64,000 bases of DNA from the NCBI RefSeq assembly GCF_024436395.1, contig NZ_JAFMZO010000004.1, forward strand, positions 581,466 through 645,465, written 5' to 3'. The notes below the pieces were generated by a model. The model saw only the letters and a list, made by a program, of their open reading frames with translations. It was not told the DNA's origin and did no database searches. This DNA comes from Paradesertivirga mongoliensis. Lineage in GTDB: Bacteria > Bacteroidota > Bacteroidia > Sphingobacteriales > Sphingobacteriaceae. The translations under genes were made by a program, and so were the position numbers. This document shows positions 9,986 through 18,372 of this stretch, one piece after another (positions within the stretch are counted from its first letter, which is position 1; every line of letters starts with the position of its first letter).

Positions 9986-12900
9986 TTAGTTTTTAGATAC
10001 CCACAGAATGAGATTTCCCCCCTGGGGCTTTTTAAAATGAATAATATCCTTACCGCTCTTATTCCTGTCCTCTTTTACGATTGCTCCTGTTCTTAAGTCG
10101 ACCCAGGACAGGTTAAAAGTTCCTGAAGTTTGGCTAAAGTCAACCGGCAGGGAGTCGGCACCGGGATTATAAATAATTGCGTTTTCTTTATTGCCCAAGC
10201 CCATCACACCGTTTTTATCTTTCACAGGCTCCATGTCAGTTGCTTGTTGCAGCATACGTTTCGGAAGATCAGCGACAGCTGCTAAAGAACCTCCTGCAAG
10301 AAAAGAAGCAAGTGCGAATTCTTCGCTGTTATCTGCCGAATAGAGCACTGCCTTTTCAGGATATTTATCCCGGTATTCTCTAACCGCACGGTAAACCTGT
10401 TCGAACGAAGATTTCTTCGGCTTTAACAAACGTGCATGTTGCCTTGGCGCCAAATTCTGCCCGCCTTTAGGTTCATAAGCGCTGCCATCTGCCTGATAGT
10501 GCCAATACTTGATGTCGATCATGTCGACTACCGATGCTCTGTCTTTGTCTGCAAGAATCGCATCCTGAACATCCTTGGTTGTACTTAAGCTAACTAAGGC
10601 ATTTTTCCCTTTCTCTCTTTCCCACTCTTTGATAACATCCAGCCAGAACTGTACAAAGTGAAGCGGGCCGGTATATTCTGCACTGATCGATTGAATTACC
10701 CCGGAGTTAGCTGCGAAATTGTCGAGGCATTTTCTGATATAGGCTTTGTGCAACTCTCTTCTTGCGGGATGGCTGATGTCGTAAAACTGCTCGGCCATAA
10801 AAATTCTTTTATCGCCCGCATACGGCACAGGTTCAGGGAAACCGGTATTGTTAATGTTGTTAGCTGGTCGCCACGGAAAATCTGCATAATGAGCACCAGC
10901 TTCGATAATATTGTGCTGAAAGTAGTTCTCATGTATCAACACCAAACCTTTTTGATCTGCCAGGTTTGCAAACTCTTTGAGTCGGTTCCAATACCAGTTA
11001 TTGTATTTTGTAAGGTCGTATTTGCTTAGTCCATCCCAGGCTGTTCCTTGTCCGCTGCGGGCAAAAGGCTGCTCATAAAATGGGGGCCAAACCTCTCCGT
11101 CCATCCTTCTCACACGTTCGTGATCGTCCCGGCGGCGGTCGTACCACAAACCATAGTTATGTTCTAAAGCCACAATGTTGTTCAGCTTCATACTGTCGGA
11201 CATCGTTTCAAGATCGTCGGTTAATCCTCTTCCGGTTTTTCCCGGCACGAAACGGGTAACATGAGGCGTTGCTCCGGCTAAGCCGTGAGGGCGTGAGCTT
11301 CCGCTCCACCAGCGTATATCGCGACGCTTGCCGGTAATTAAAGTGTTATCACGAACCAGCAAACCGTTTTGAACTTTAAATTCTCCGGCTTTTCCTGAGG
11401 TAGTAATTTTCCTAAGACCGATCTGATCGATAGTCTTTACCCCTTTGGTGCTTATAGTGATCGGATTTCTCGACGCTGCCTGGTCGATAAAATCCGACAA
11501 AATTGGAAGAGGTTTAGCCGCCTTGGCAGTTAGCGCCATAGCAACGTCTACAGACGGACTGCTGGAAGCTTCCGTATCCATGGTTAATAGCTGAATCCGT
11601 GATTGGACTTTATCGCCCAGACGATCTTGCAATTGGGCATAATATAGACTGCGAGGTCTGATATGTTCGTTAGACATTGCCCAATAACCATCGCCAAAAA
11701 ACTGTGCCCAGGTACCGAAGGCCCAGTTCTGAGCGGTTGGAGGTGCGTAATTGTCTACGCGACTGGCAGAGCACTGCCAAAAAACACTATTTGCCGCAGT
11801 CCAGCCGGCACCCTGGCCAGCAAGCCAGCGATTGGAATAACTCAAAGCCTGCCCGTCTACATTAACAATGTCGAATAAAACCCCCGAAGCCCAGCTGTCG
11901 ATCGTGCCGCTAAAACTGTATGGCAAACGCGATTCGCACTGAACAAACGCGTTAGGTCCGGGAGCGCGATATCCCACAGCAAAATCGTGATAACCACCTT
12001 CTGCATACAGTCGTTGAAAAAGAGTTTGCTGACCTTCGGTGATGAACGTATAACGCCGTTGTCCGCCAATTTCTGAAACAGGCTCCAGTGATTTACAATC
12101 CTCAACGGTTATCCGCTTTGCGCTTTCCTGAACAAATACTGCAGAACCGGCAAAATGACGGAACTCCGTTTGCCTAACCCAGGCATCGACTACATTTTCG
12201 AACGAAATAGCCATCCAGCGATGATCTTCATCCTTCAGATTGGCGGGATTATAGGCGGATTTAAGTTGAAGATTTTCAATTCCGATATTGTTAATACGAC
12301 CCGCCCAGGTGTATTTGGCAATAAATCCTCCGCCAAAAGCGGTATCAAGGGCATTTGTTAGAGGGGCATCAAAAGATATAGTGGAACCATTGATGGCGGT
12401 AACTCTTCTATCCCAAAAAATATCACGCTGACCGGGTTTCCATCCCAGATAGGTTTCTCCACCACCAAAATGGCCGGCTCCTAGCTTATCAATCCAGGTT
12501 TGAGTGGAAGGGCGGCGGATTTGGATGTAATCTCCGACTTTAAGGCCGTTTACATTTACAACCGAGACTTTCATCGCATTTACAGGAACATACGCCTCAG
12601 CAATCTTTTGTTCGGTCGAATTACGTTTATCGGCTTCTCCTGCGACCGAAATCAAAGTCTCCCGGCTTAAGCCTGTTCCTAAAATTGTTGTACCATTTTC
12701 TCCAGCGCCGCTTCCACGAAGAACAACACCCGAAGCGTTGATTTTAAGTGATCCTCCAACGGAAAACAAACCTTTATCCAGTAAAACTGCTCCACGGAAG
12801 CCATTTTTATCTACAGGCAGAGATGAAACATAGTCAATCGCTGATTGAATTCTTAAGGTAGCATCACCCTGTTTAAAAGGAACGAAAACTTTTACATGAA

Positions 12901-13114
12901 CAGTCGGAATGGCTTCTTCGCCTGCCTTGTATCCTGCAAAAGAGAAGTCGGGAATCCTGTCACCTTTTTCGTTCGGATGATAAACTAGTTTACCTTCCTT
13001 AAAAGCAACCGGTTCTGGTGCTGGTTTCGGCTTTTGAGCCAATACAAGCGTGTTACAGGCCAAAACACCTGTAAAAAAACTAAACTTAAGAAGGCTGGTG
13101 ACTTTGAAAATCAT
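9986..13114 (-). CDS. Large exported protein: pectate-lyase-like beta-helix plus TIM-barrel-like half (DUF4955/DUF6298 type)
   Basis: A 1042-residue exported protein with two clear halves. Residues about 60-560 look like a right-handed beta-helix (repeated short turns such as GVVLRGSGAGENGTTI, IENLQLKSAYNP, ITVEDCKSLEPVS). Residues about 620-1040 look like an (alpha/beta)8 glycosidase (FANLADQKGLVLIHENYF, GVIQSISAEYTGPLHFV, VVDMIDIKYWHYQAD) with a final beta domain (NLSWVDLRTGAI). I associate this architecture with Bacteroidota proteins of the DUF4955/DUF6298 group, but the family names need a profile search. Candidate acids are the Glu of HENYF and of SAEYTG. No activity can be assigned. It lies directly between a PL1 and a GH140 gene, so a pectin backbone or side-chain role is likely. 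Confidence 0.7.
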   Translation of the reverse strand: MIFKVTSLLKFSFFTGVLACNTLVLAQKPKPAPEPVAFKEGKLVYHPNEKGDRIPDFSFAGYKAGEEAIPTVHVKVFVPFKQGDATLRIQSAIDYVSSLPVDKNGFRGAVLLDKGLFSVGGSLKINASGVVLRGSGAGENGTTILGTGLSRETLISVAGEADKRNSTEQKIAEAYVPVNAMKVSVVNVNGLKVGDYIQIRRPSTQTWIDKLGAGHFGGGETYLGWKPGQRDIFWDRRVTAINGSTISFDAPLTNALDTAFGGGFIAKYTWAGRINNIGIENLQLKSAYNPANLKDEDHRWMAISFENVVDAWVRQTEFRHFAGSAVFVQESAKRITVEDCKSLEPVSEIGGQRRYTFITEGQQTLFQRLYAEGGYHDFAVGYRAPGPNAFVQCESRLPYSFSGTIDSWASGVLFDIVNVDGQALSYSNRWLAGQGAGWTAANSVFWQCSASRVDNYAPPTAQNWAFGTWAQFFGDGYWAMSNEHIRPRSLYYAQLQDRLGDKVQSRIQLLTMDTEASSSPSVDVAMALTAKAAKPLPILSDFIDQAASRNPITISTKGVKTIDQIGLRKITTSGKAGEFKVQNGLLVRDNTLITGKRRDIRWWSGSSRPHGLAGATPHVTRFVPGKTGRGLTDDLETMSDSMKLNNIVALEHNYGLWYDRRRDDHERVRRMDGEVWPPFYEQPFARSGQGTAWDGLSKYDLTKYNNWYWNRLKEFANLADQKGLVLIHENYFQHNIIEAGAHYADFPWRPANNINNTGFPEPVPYAGDKRIFMAEQFYDISHPARRELHKAYIRKCLDNFAANSGVIQSISAEYTGPLHFVQFWLDVIKEWEREKGKNALVSLSTTKDVQDAILADKDRASVVDMIDIKYWHYQADGSAYEPKGGQNLAPRQHARLLKPKKSSFEQVYRAVREYRDKYPEKAVLYSADNSEEFALASFLAGGSLAAVADLPKRMLQQATDMEPVKDKNGVMGLGNKENAIIYNPGADSLPVDFSQTSGTFNLSWVDLRTGAIVKEDRNKSGKDIIHFKKPQGGNLILWVSKN

Positions 13115-13127
13115 CTACGCTGTGTTA

Positions 13128-14765
13128 TTATAGTGGTTTAACTGTGTTCAATTGAACTAAACCATTCAAATATTCTTCGATATTGCTGTATCCGTCTTTA
13201 TCTCCGTCCATGCTGGCATCAGCGGCGTTTTTAGGATTCAATTTGTTTTTTACTTCCCAGGCATCAGGCATCCCATCATTATCCGAATCCTTGTAAGGAG
13301 TTCCTTTATACTCGGGGTATCCGCCAACCTGGCTGATATCTGTAATTATACCTGATTTGTAAGAGTCTGACGGCAGACGACGTTTGATAAACTCTTTGCC
13401 TACATCGGTTTTACCGCCTTCTTTGTAATATATTTTCCCTGTTTTCACAGTTTCGATGATCCTGGAATCAACCGGATCTCTTTTGGGTAAACTCGCTCCT
13501 ACATTTTTCAGAACGTAATTATAGGCATCCTGAGCAGGTATGATGGAGACCTTTGCCATTGGCATAGGCTGGTTAACCCGGATACTATCGGTGTATCTGC
13601 CTGCATCGGGCATATCTTCGATCTGAACACCGCCGTCCCAGTTGTTTTTTGTGACCCGCTCGTTTCCTTCAATGATATTACCACTAACGTATACTTTACC
13701 GTAAAGCGTCTTTTTATCCTGAGAGCGACCAGATTCAGGTTTTAGAATACGATGCCCAATTGGCTTGTCACGCGGTGTCATCGGACCTGGTTTGTAATAG
13801 TTATTGATAAAATTGTATAAAGAATTATTGTCGCCGCCATCAGCTGAGCGGTTCCACCAGTTAAACACCACGTTGTTTACAAATCCAAAATCGCCATACA
13901 TACCGATGGATGGATTCCTGCTGATATTATTTGCCCATAAATTACGCATAAAGGTGCTGTTCAGGCCACCAAGTGTGCTTCCGAAGGAATGATTATAGGT
14001 GTCTAATGCTTCAGAAAAGATAGAATTCTGGATGGTGATGTTCACTGTCGGAAGCTTTTGCTGTTTTCCATCGCCTGCATCATATACGTGGCGATACATC
14101 GACATATTTTCGTCTAATCCCCAGCTTGCTGAAACATGGTCGATGATGATATTTCCCACCGGATTACCTCCAATGGCATCATCTCTCCTCAACACGTTCG
14201 TTTCGCCACGGCGGAATCTGATATAACGGATCACCACATCGTGTGTATTTATCCAAACCGATTCCCCTGCAATGCAAATTCCATCACCAGGCGCAGATTG
14301 TCCGGCTATAGTGATATACGGTGCCCGTATGATTACAGGAGAATTTAAACGAATAATTCCGGCTACGTTAAAAACTACAATCCTCGCACCTCCCTGTTCA
14401 CAGGCTTCGCGAAAACTACCTTTTCCGCTATCGTTAAGATTGGTTACAACGTATACTTTACCGCCCCGGCCACCGAAGGAGTATGCGCCTCCGCCCTCAG
14501 CGCCAGGAAAGGCAGCCACGGGAGATTGCGGAAGATCCGAAGGCTTTGCAGCCCATGGAATAAATGGTTTACCGGCTTTAGCTTCTTTTTCAACTTGAGG
14601 CAATGCATTTGCCCATGCTATGTCCGACAGTTTTTTAACTTCATTTAAGGCAGAATCGCCTTGCTTTTCCAAAGCTGGAGGGATGGTAGGATACTGGGCG
14701 AAGACCGCCTGACTAGATGCTACAATAAGAAGGCTAAGCAGCCCTTTAAATATTTTGTTCGTCAT
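13128..14765 (-). CDS. PL1-type pectate lyase with C-terminal calcium-binding repeat
   Basis: A 545-residue exported parallel beta-helix lyase. After a signal peptide ending near VFAQ and an alpha-helical linker, the lyase begins at FPGAEGGGAYSFGGRGG (residue 86). It continues through the family signatures VFNVAGIIRL, ITIAGQSAPGDGI, DDAIGGNPVGNIIIDH and VSASWGLDENMSMYRH. Near the C-terminus DSDNDGMPDAWE and DGDKDGYSNIEEYLN form thrombospondin type-3/EF-like calcium loops. Pectate lyases cleave polygalacturonate by beta-elimination with Ca2+. This is the first gene of the left enzyme operon and has its own copy of the locus promoter module about 145 bases upstream. A close paralogue is encoded next door. 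Confidence 0.9.
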   Translation of the reverse strand: MTNKIFKGLLSLLIVASSQAVFAQYPTIPPALEKQGDSALNEVKKLSDIAWANALPQVEKEAKAGKPFIPWAAKPSDLPQSPVAAFPGAEGGGAYSFGGRGGKVYVVTNLNDSGKGSFREACEQGGARIVVFNVAGIIRLNSPVIIRAPYITIAGQSAPGDGICIAGESVWINTHDVVIRYIRFRRGETNVLRRDDAIGGNPVGNIIIDHVSASWGLDENMSMYRHVYDAGDGKQQKLPTVNITIQNSIFSEALDTYNHSFGSTLGGLNSTFMRNLWANNISRNPSIGMYGDFGFVNNVVFNWWNRSADGGDNNSLYNFINNYYKPGPMTPRDKPIGHRILKPESGRSQDKKTLYGKVYVSGNIIEGNERVTKNNWDGGVQIEDMPDAGRYTDSIRVNQPMPMAKVSIIPAQDAYNYVLKNVGASLPKRDPVDSRIIETVKTGKIYYKEGGKTDVGKEFIKRRLPSDSYKSGIITDISQVGGYPEYKGTPYKDSDNDGMPDAWEVKNKLNPKNAADASMDGDKDGYSNIEEYLNGLVQLNTVKPL

Positions 14766-14879
14766 GAATCGAGTTTAAAAATTCGAAATAGCTTGTGTTA
14801 AACCGAATAGTTTAAAGCTTATTACCTAAGCAAGCTTTCTCTAAAGGTTATTTAATGATTAGAACATATAAACTATATA

Positions 14880-14944
14880 CAAAAATAAGGTTAAAAGCCC
14901 CGATATACTGTATTATTTTCTCATGCTATTATAGCATTTTACCA
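14880..14944 (-). promoter_or_regulatory. Regulon promoter module, copy A (left enzyme operon)
   Basis: The 36-bp element occupies 14909-14944. On the plus strand its halves read TGTATTATTTTCTC and TTATAGCATTTTACCA. On the minus strand it is followed 21 bp later by a perfect -7 box, TATTTTTG (plus strand CAAAAATA, 14880-14887). It lies 144 bases before the PL1 start. It is one of eight copies in the window. Confidence 0.75.
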
Positions 14945-14965
14945 TACACAAAAGCTCTTGAAATC

Positions 14966-14994
14966 AAAAAAAATGGGGAGTAACCAGCTCCCCA
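14966..14994 (-). terminator. Rho-independent terminator after the upstream PL1 operon
   Basis: A perfect 7-bp stem (TGGGGAG / CTCCCCA) with a 7-base loop is followed on the minus strand by eight T residues. It sits 23 bases beyond the stop of the upstream PL1 gene and before the next promoter module, so it separates the two PL1 operons. Confidence 0.85.
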
Positions 14995-15017
14995 TAAACC
15001 AACTAACCAATGAAGTC

Positions 15018-16670
15018 TTAAGGTTTCACAGTAGCAACTGCAACCACGCTATTTAAATATTCTTCGATATTTGTATAGCCATCATTATTTTTATCCAGGC
15101 TTGCGTCTGAAGCATCTTTAGGGTTTAATCCGTTTTGAGATTCCCAGTTATCAGGCATACCATCATTATCAGAATCTTTATAAGGTTTTCCTTTATATTC
15201 AGGATATCCGCCTACCTGACTGATATCGGTGATAATACCACCTTTATAAGAGTCGATAGGCAATCTGCGATGTTCGAATTGAGTTGCAGGAAGCTTTACG
15301 TTTTTAGGTGTAACGATCTTTCCGGTTCTCACCTGCTCAATAACCCTGGTATCTACCGGATCACGCTTAGGCAAGGAAGCCCCCGCGTTGTTTAAAACGA
15401 AGTTATAAGCCTGCATCGTGGGAAGTATAGCAACCGGAGGCATTGGGAAAGGCTTATCCACTTTCATAGCAGCGAAATATGGCTTGGCTGCACTGTGGCT
15501 CATCAATTCTCCATCTTTACCTTCTACCTGGATGCCACCGTTCCAGTTATCAGCTGTGACGTCTGCATTTCCTTCAACGATATTTCCTTGTACATGCGCT
15601 CTGCCGAAAACGACATACGGCAATTTGCTTCTTCCTGATTCTGGCTTAAGAATACGGTAGCGAAGCGGCGTATTTGGCGTAAGAGGTCCTGGTTTGTAAT
15701 AATTGTTTATGATATTAAAAGTGGCTTTATAGTCGCCGCCATCTGTAGATCTGTGTACCCAGTTAAATACAACGTTATTGGCAAAATTGAATAAACCATT
15801 CCAGCCGATGGAAGGGTTTCTTCCTGCGTTGTTGGCCCAAAGATTACGCATGAAAGTAGCATTTTCGCCACCTAATGTGCTTCCAAAAGCGTGATTCCAG
15901 GTATCCAATGCTTCAGAGAAAATAGAGTTTTGGATGGTAAGGTTCACCGTACCCAGTTTTTCTTCTGCCTTGCCGGTGCTGTCATTATACATATGGCGGT
16001 ACATCGACATGTTTTCGTCTAATCCCCAGCTGGCAGAAACGTGGTCGATCATGATGTTTCCTATCGGATTTCCACCTATCGCATCATCGCGGCGACCCAC
16101 ATTGGTCTCTCCCCTTCTGAAACGCATGTAACGGATCACCACATCATGCGTATTGATCCATATTGATTCACCGGCTACACAAACACCATCACCGGGTGCT
16201 GTTTGTCCTGCTATTGTGATATATGGTGCGCGAATGATCAGCGGACTTTTCAAACGGATGATACCGGCTACGTTGAAAACAATAGTACGTGCACCACCCT
16301 GTTCGGCGGCCTCACGTAATGTACCCGGACCGCTATCGGCCAAACTGGTTACCACGTAAACTTTACCACCACGACCACCAAAGGAAAAGGCACCGCCCCC
16401 CTCTGCACCAGGGAACGCCGGGATTGAAGCCTGAGGTAAATCTGACGGACGTCCGGCCCATGGAATATATGGTTTTCCTTGTCTGGCTTCGGCTTCAATG
16501 ATCGGAAGAGCTTTTTGCCAGGCAATATCTGATTGTTTACGAGCTTGATCCATCATAGCAGCCGATGCACGGCCGACTGCCTCCGGAACCTTTGGATACT
16601 GCGCAAAACTTGTGAGTCCTATTCCGCATAGGCCCGCAAGTAGAAAAGAACGTTTTAAAACTTTATTCAT
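15018..16670 (-). CDS. PL1-type pectate lyase, paralogue of the neighbouring gene
   Basis: A 550-residue exported lyase closely similar along its whole length to the downstream PL1 protein. It shares FPGAEGGGAFSFGGRGG, ITIAGQTAPGDGV, DDAIGGNPIGNIMIDH, VSASWGLDENMSMYRH and the C-terminal calcium loops DSDNDGMPDNWE and DKNNDGYTNIEEYLN. The two probably arose by tandem duplication and may differ in product size or in tolerance of backbone substitution. It ends the operon started by the small putative lipoprotein and tandem DUF3826 genes, with 32 bases to the DUF3826 gene. A terminator follows immediately, so this lyase is transcribed separately from its paralogue. Confidence 0.9.
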   Translation of the reverse strand: MNKVLKRSFLLAGLCGIGLTSFAQYPKVPEAVGRASAAMMDQARKQSDIAWQKALPIIEAEARQGKPYIPWAGRPSDLPQASIPAFPGAEGGGAFSFGGRGGKVYVVTSLADSGPGTLREAAEQGGARTIVFNVAGIIRLKSPLIIRAPYITIAGQTAPGDGVCVAGESIWINTHDVVIRYMRFRRGETNVGRRDDAIGGNPIGNIMIDHVSASWGLDENMSMYRHMYNDSTGKAEEKLGTVNLTIQNSIFSEALDTWNHAFGSTLGGENATFMRNLWANNAGRNPSIGWNGLFNFANNVVFNWVHRSTDGGDYKATFNIINNYYKPGPLTPNTPLRYRILKPESGRSKLPYVVFGRAHVQGNIVEGNADVTADNWNGGIQVEGKDGELMSHSAAKPYFAAMKVDKPFPMPPVAILPTMQAYNFVLNNAGASLPKRDPVDTRVIEQVRTGKIVTPKNVKLPATQFEHRRLPIDSYKGGIITDISQVGGYPEYKGKPYKDSDNDGMPDNWESQNGLNPKDASDASLDKNNDGYTNIEEYLNSVVAVATVKP

Positions 16671-16702
16671 GCTTTATATTATTTGGATGTGTATATTTCT
16701 AA

Positions 16703-17929
16703 CTACTTTATCTTTTCGGTCTGAAGTTTTGCTTCCAGTTCTTCTGTGGCTTTGCGCAGATTGTAACCCGCTTTGGCCAGATAATTATTCGCCCTTCCTC
16801 TGAATTTGATAAACCATTTAAGGCGGTCACCTTCGTCCAAAACATTCATGGCGTTATCCCGGGCCTCTGATAAATAATCGTAGACCTGTTTCTTTTGCTC
16901 TGTACTGAGGTTTGGCAACAAGGCCTGGAAATGAGTATACTCTTGCTGTAACCGATGGTCGGTCATTTCATTCTGGGCAAGTTCAACCCTGTTCGAATCC
17001 ACTAAAGTCGAAAGCTTCTTAAGGAATAACTTGCGTTGGTCGTGAAGCTGTGTTTGATAGCTGGCCCAAATATCAGAAGCTGCCTTATCGGTTTCTTCTT
17101 TACTCTTTGGCTGCTGACTGGCTGCCTTCATTTTGGCATCCCGCTCCGCTATCATTTCCTGTATCTTTTGGTATTGATGAGCGACTAGATTTCTGACGGC
17201 CTCGCTTTGCGATTTGTCTTTAATATCAAGAGCTTTTGTTACTTTATTTGATTGAACAATCTCGATAGCTGTTGAGCTTTTATCTCTTCTTTTAGCCCAG
17301 TCGGCACTCTCCTTCTTCATGTCGAATCCTTCCGCAGCCAGATAGTTGGTAATCTTACCTTTATACTTTCCGAACCAGGCATGCTTTTCTTTTGAAGAAC
17401 TACCATCCATAGCAAGCTCACGGGCTTCAACCAGAAGACCTTTTATTTTATCCTGCTGGGTTTGTGTAAGGTAGGGCGTTTGCAGCAGGTAATTGGCAAA
17501 CGTAAGAGGGACAACGTTGTACGTCATGCCATCTTTAACTTTTTCGATCTGGGCCTGAGATAAATGGCGGCCTAGTTTAGACAGATATTGAGTGTGTAAT
17601 TTTTTAAGTTCCAGCTCGGCCGAACTTTTAATTGCTGCGGTCCTAGCAGGATTGGTATTGCCAATAGCTTTTAATTGCTCATCTCGCTTTTTCTGGATAG
17701 TATTCAGGGCGAAATATTGATCTGCGATTAGCTCTCTTACCTTGGTTGATTTCGATTTTCCGGTGACATCGAGGCTTTGAACGATTTTATCTGCGCGCTC
17801 TTCTAGTACCTTCTTATAGGCGATTTTTTCTTCCTTAGCAGTTTTGGCGGTCTGAGCTACCAGCGGTGCAGACGCGCTAAGCAAAAAAAGAAGGACACCG
17901 AAGTTTATAAATTTAAAATATTTCATCAT
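16703..17929 (-). CDS. Exported protein with two tandem DUF3826 domains
   Basis: A 408-residue exported alpha-helical protein with a signal peptide ending near PLVAQ. Residues about 35-215 and 220-400 are two versions of the same unit. Unit 1 has ERADKIVQSLDVTGKSKSTKVRELI-like text, DGMTYNVVPLTF, LLVEARELAMDG and WFGKYKGKITNYLAAEG. Unit 2 has the degraded counterparts NKVTKALDIKDKSQSEAV, NEMTDHRLQQEYTH, YLSEARDNAMNV and WFIKFRGRANNYLAKAG. The unit matches what I know as DUF3826, recurrent in Bacteroidota pectin loci and of unknown function. Unit 2 has lost the KDGMTY core motif, so the halves are probably not equivalent. Co-transcription with a pectate lyase suggests a periplasmic helper or enzyme for pectin fragments. 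Confidence 0.8.
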   Translation of the reverse strand: MMKYFKFINFGVLLFLLSASAPLVAQTAKTAKEEKIAYKKVLEERADKIVQSLDVTGKSKSTKVRELIADQYFALNTIQKKRDEQLKAIGNTNPARTAAIKSSAELELKKLHTQYLSKLGRHLSQAQIEKVKDGMTYNVVPLTFANYLLQTPYLTQTQQDKIKGLLVEARELAMDGSSSKEKHAWFGKYKGKITNYLAAEGFDMKKESADWAKRRDKSSTAIEIVQSNKVTKALDIKDKSQSEAVRNLVAHQYQKIQEMIAERDAKMKAASQQPKSKEETDKAASDIWASYQTQLHDQRKLFLKKLSTLVDSNRVELAQNEMTDHRLQQEYTHFQALLPNLSTEQKKQVYDYLSEARDNAMNVLDEGDRLKWFIKFRGRANNYLAKAGYNLRKATEELEAKLQTEKIK

Positions 17930-17938
17930 GGCTATTAT

Positions 17939-18184
17939 TTAAGCAGATTCAAAGTATCGTAATTGTTTTTCGGATCTTTCCAGTCTGCTTTTAAGAGGAT
18001 CTATACTGTAAACGCACTTTTCAGTTTTTGTGTATCCATTGCTATTCAGGTAGGACACCGTATTGGCCGGATTTACGCCGTACGATTTCGAACAAGATTG
18101 AAAAACGGACACTTGATAAGAAGCTATAAGAACTATAAATACTTTAGCTGCAAAATGAAAATGTCTCGGTGTGTGACGTGGCAT
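17939..18184 (-). CDS. Small putative lipoprotein, unknown function
   Basis: An 81-codon frame directly after a promoter module and nine bases before the tandem DUF3826 gene. A hydrophobic stretch (AAKVFIVLIASYQVSVF, about residues 12-28) is followed by QSCSKS, which could serve as a lipobox cysteine at about residue 31. The tail (SRLERSEKQLRYFES) is charged and helical. No family is recognised. Position as the first gene of the operon argues for a real gene; the short length and the absence of recognisable homology argue for caution. It could alternatively be part of a long leader. Confidence 0.45.
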   Translation of the reverse strand: MPRHTPRHFHFAAKVFIVLIASYQVSVFQSCSKSYGVNPANTVSYLNSNGYTKTEKCVYSIDPLKSRLERSEKQLRYFESA

Positions 18185-18222
18185 TGAGTTAAGTTTAACC
18201 GGCTACAACGTTATAGTAATAT

Positions 18223-18288
18223 CAAATATCAGCCGAAAAGGACTTTATTTTCTGTAGAATTTTCTCATGGTGCTGTAGGATATTAGCT
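18223..18288 (-). promoter_or_regulatory. Regulon promoter module, copy B (DUF3826/PL1 operon)
   Basis: The 36-bp element is at 18253-18288 (plus-strand halves TGTAGAATTTTCTC and TGTAGGATATTAGCT). The -7-like box on the minus strand is GATATTTG (18223-18230), one mismatch from TAnnTTTG and 22 bp away. It lies 69 bases before the small lipoprotein start. Confidence 0.72.
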
Positions 18289-18324
18289 TCATCAAGAATG
18301 TTACAGAACACAATTTGGAAGGTC

Positions 18325-18358
18325 AAAAAAGAAAAGGGAGCATGCGCCCCCTTTTTTT
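18325..18358 (-). terminator. Terminator after SusD 1
   Basis: A stem pairing AAAAGGG with CCCTTTT, extended by an imperfect GC-rich top, has A-runs on one side and T-runs on the other. It can terminate transcription leaving the SusD 1 gene on the minus strand and lies just beyond its stop. Confidence 0.75.
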
Positions 18359-18372
18359 AACTTAAAAAGCAA

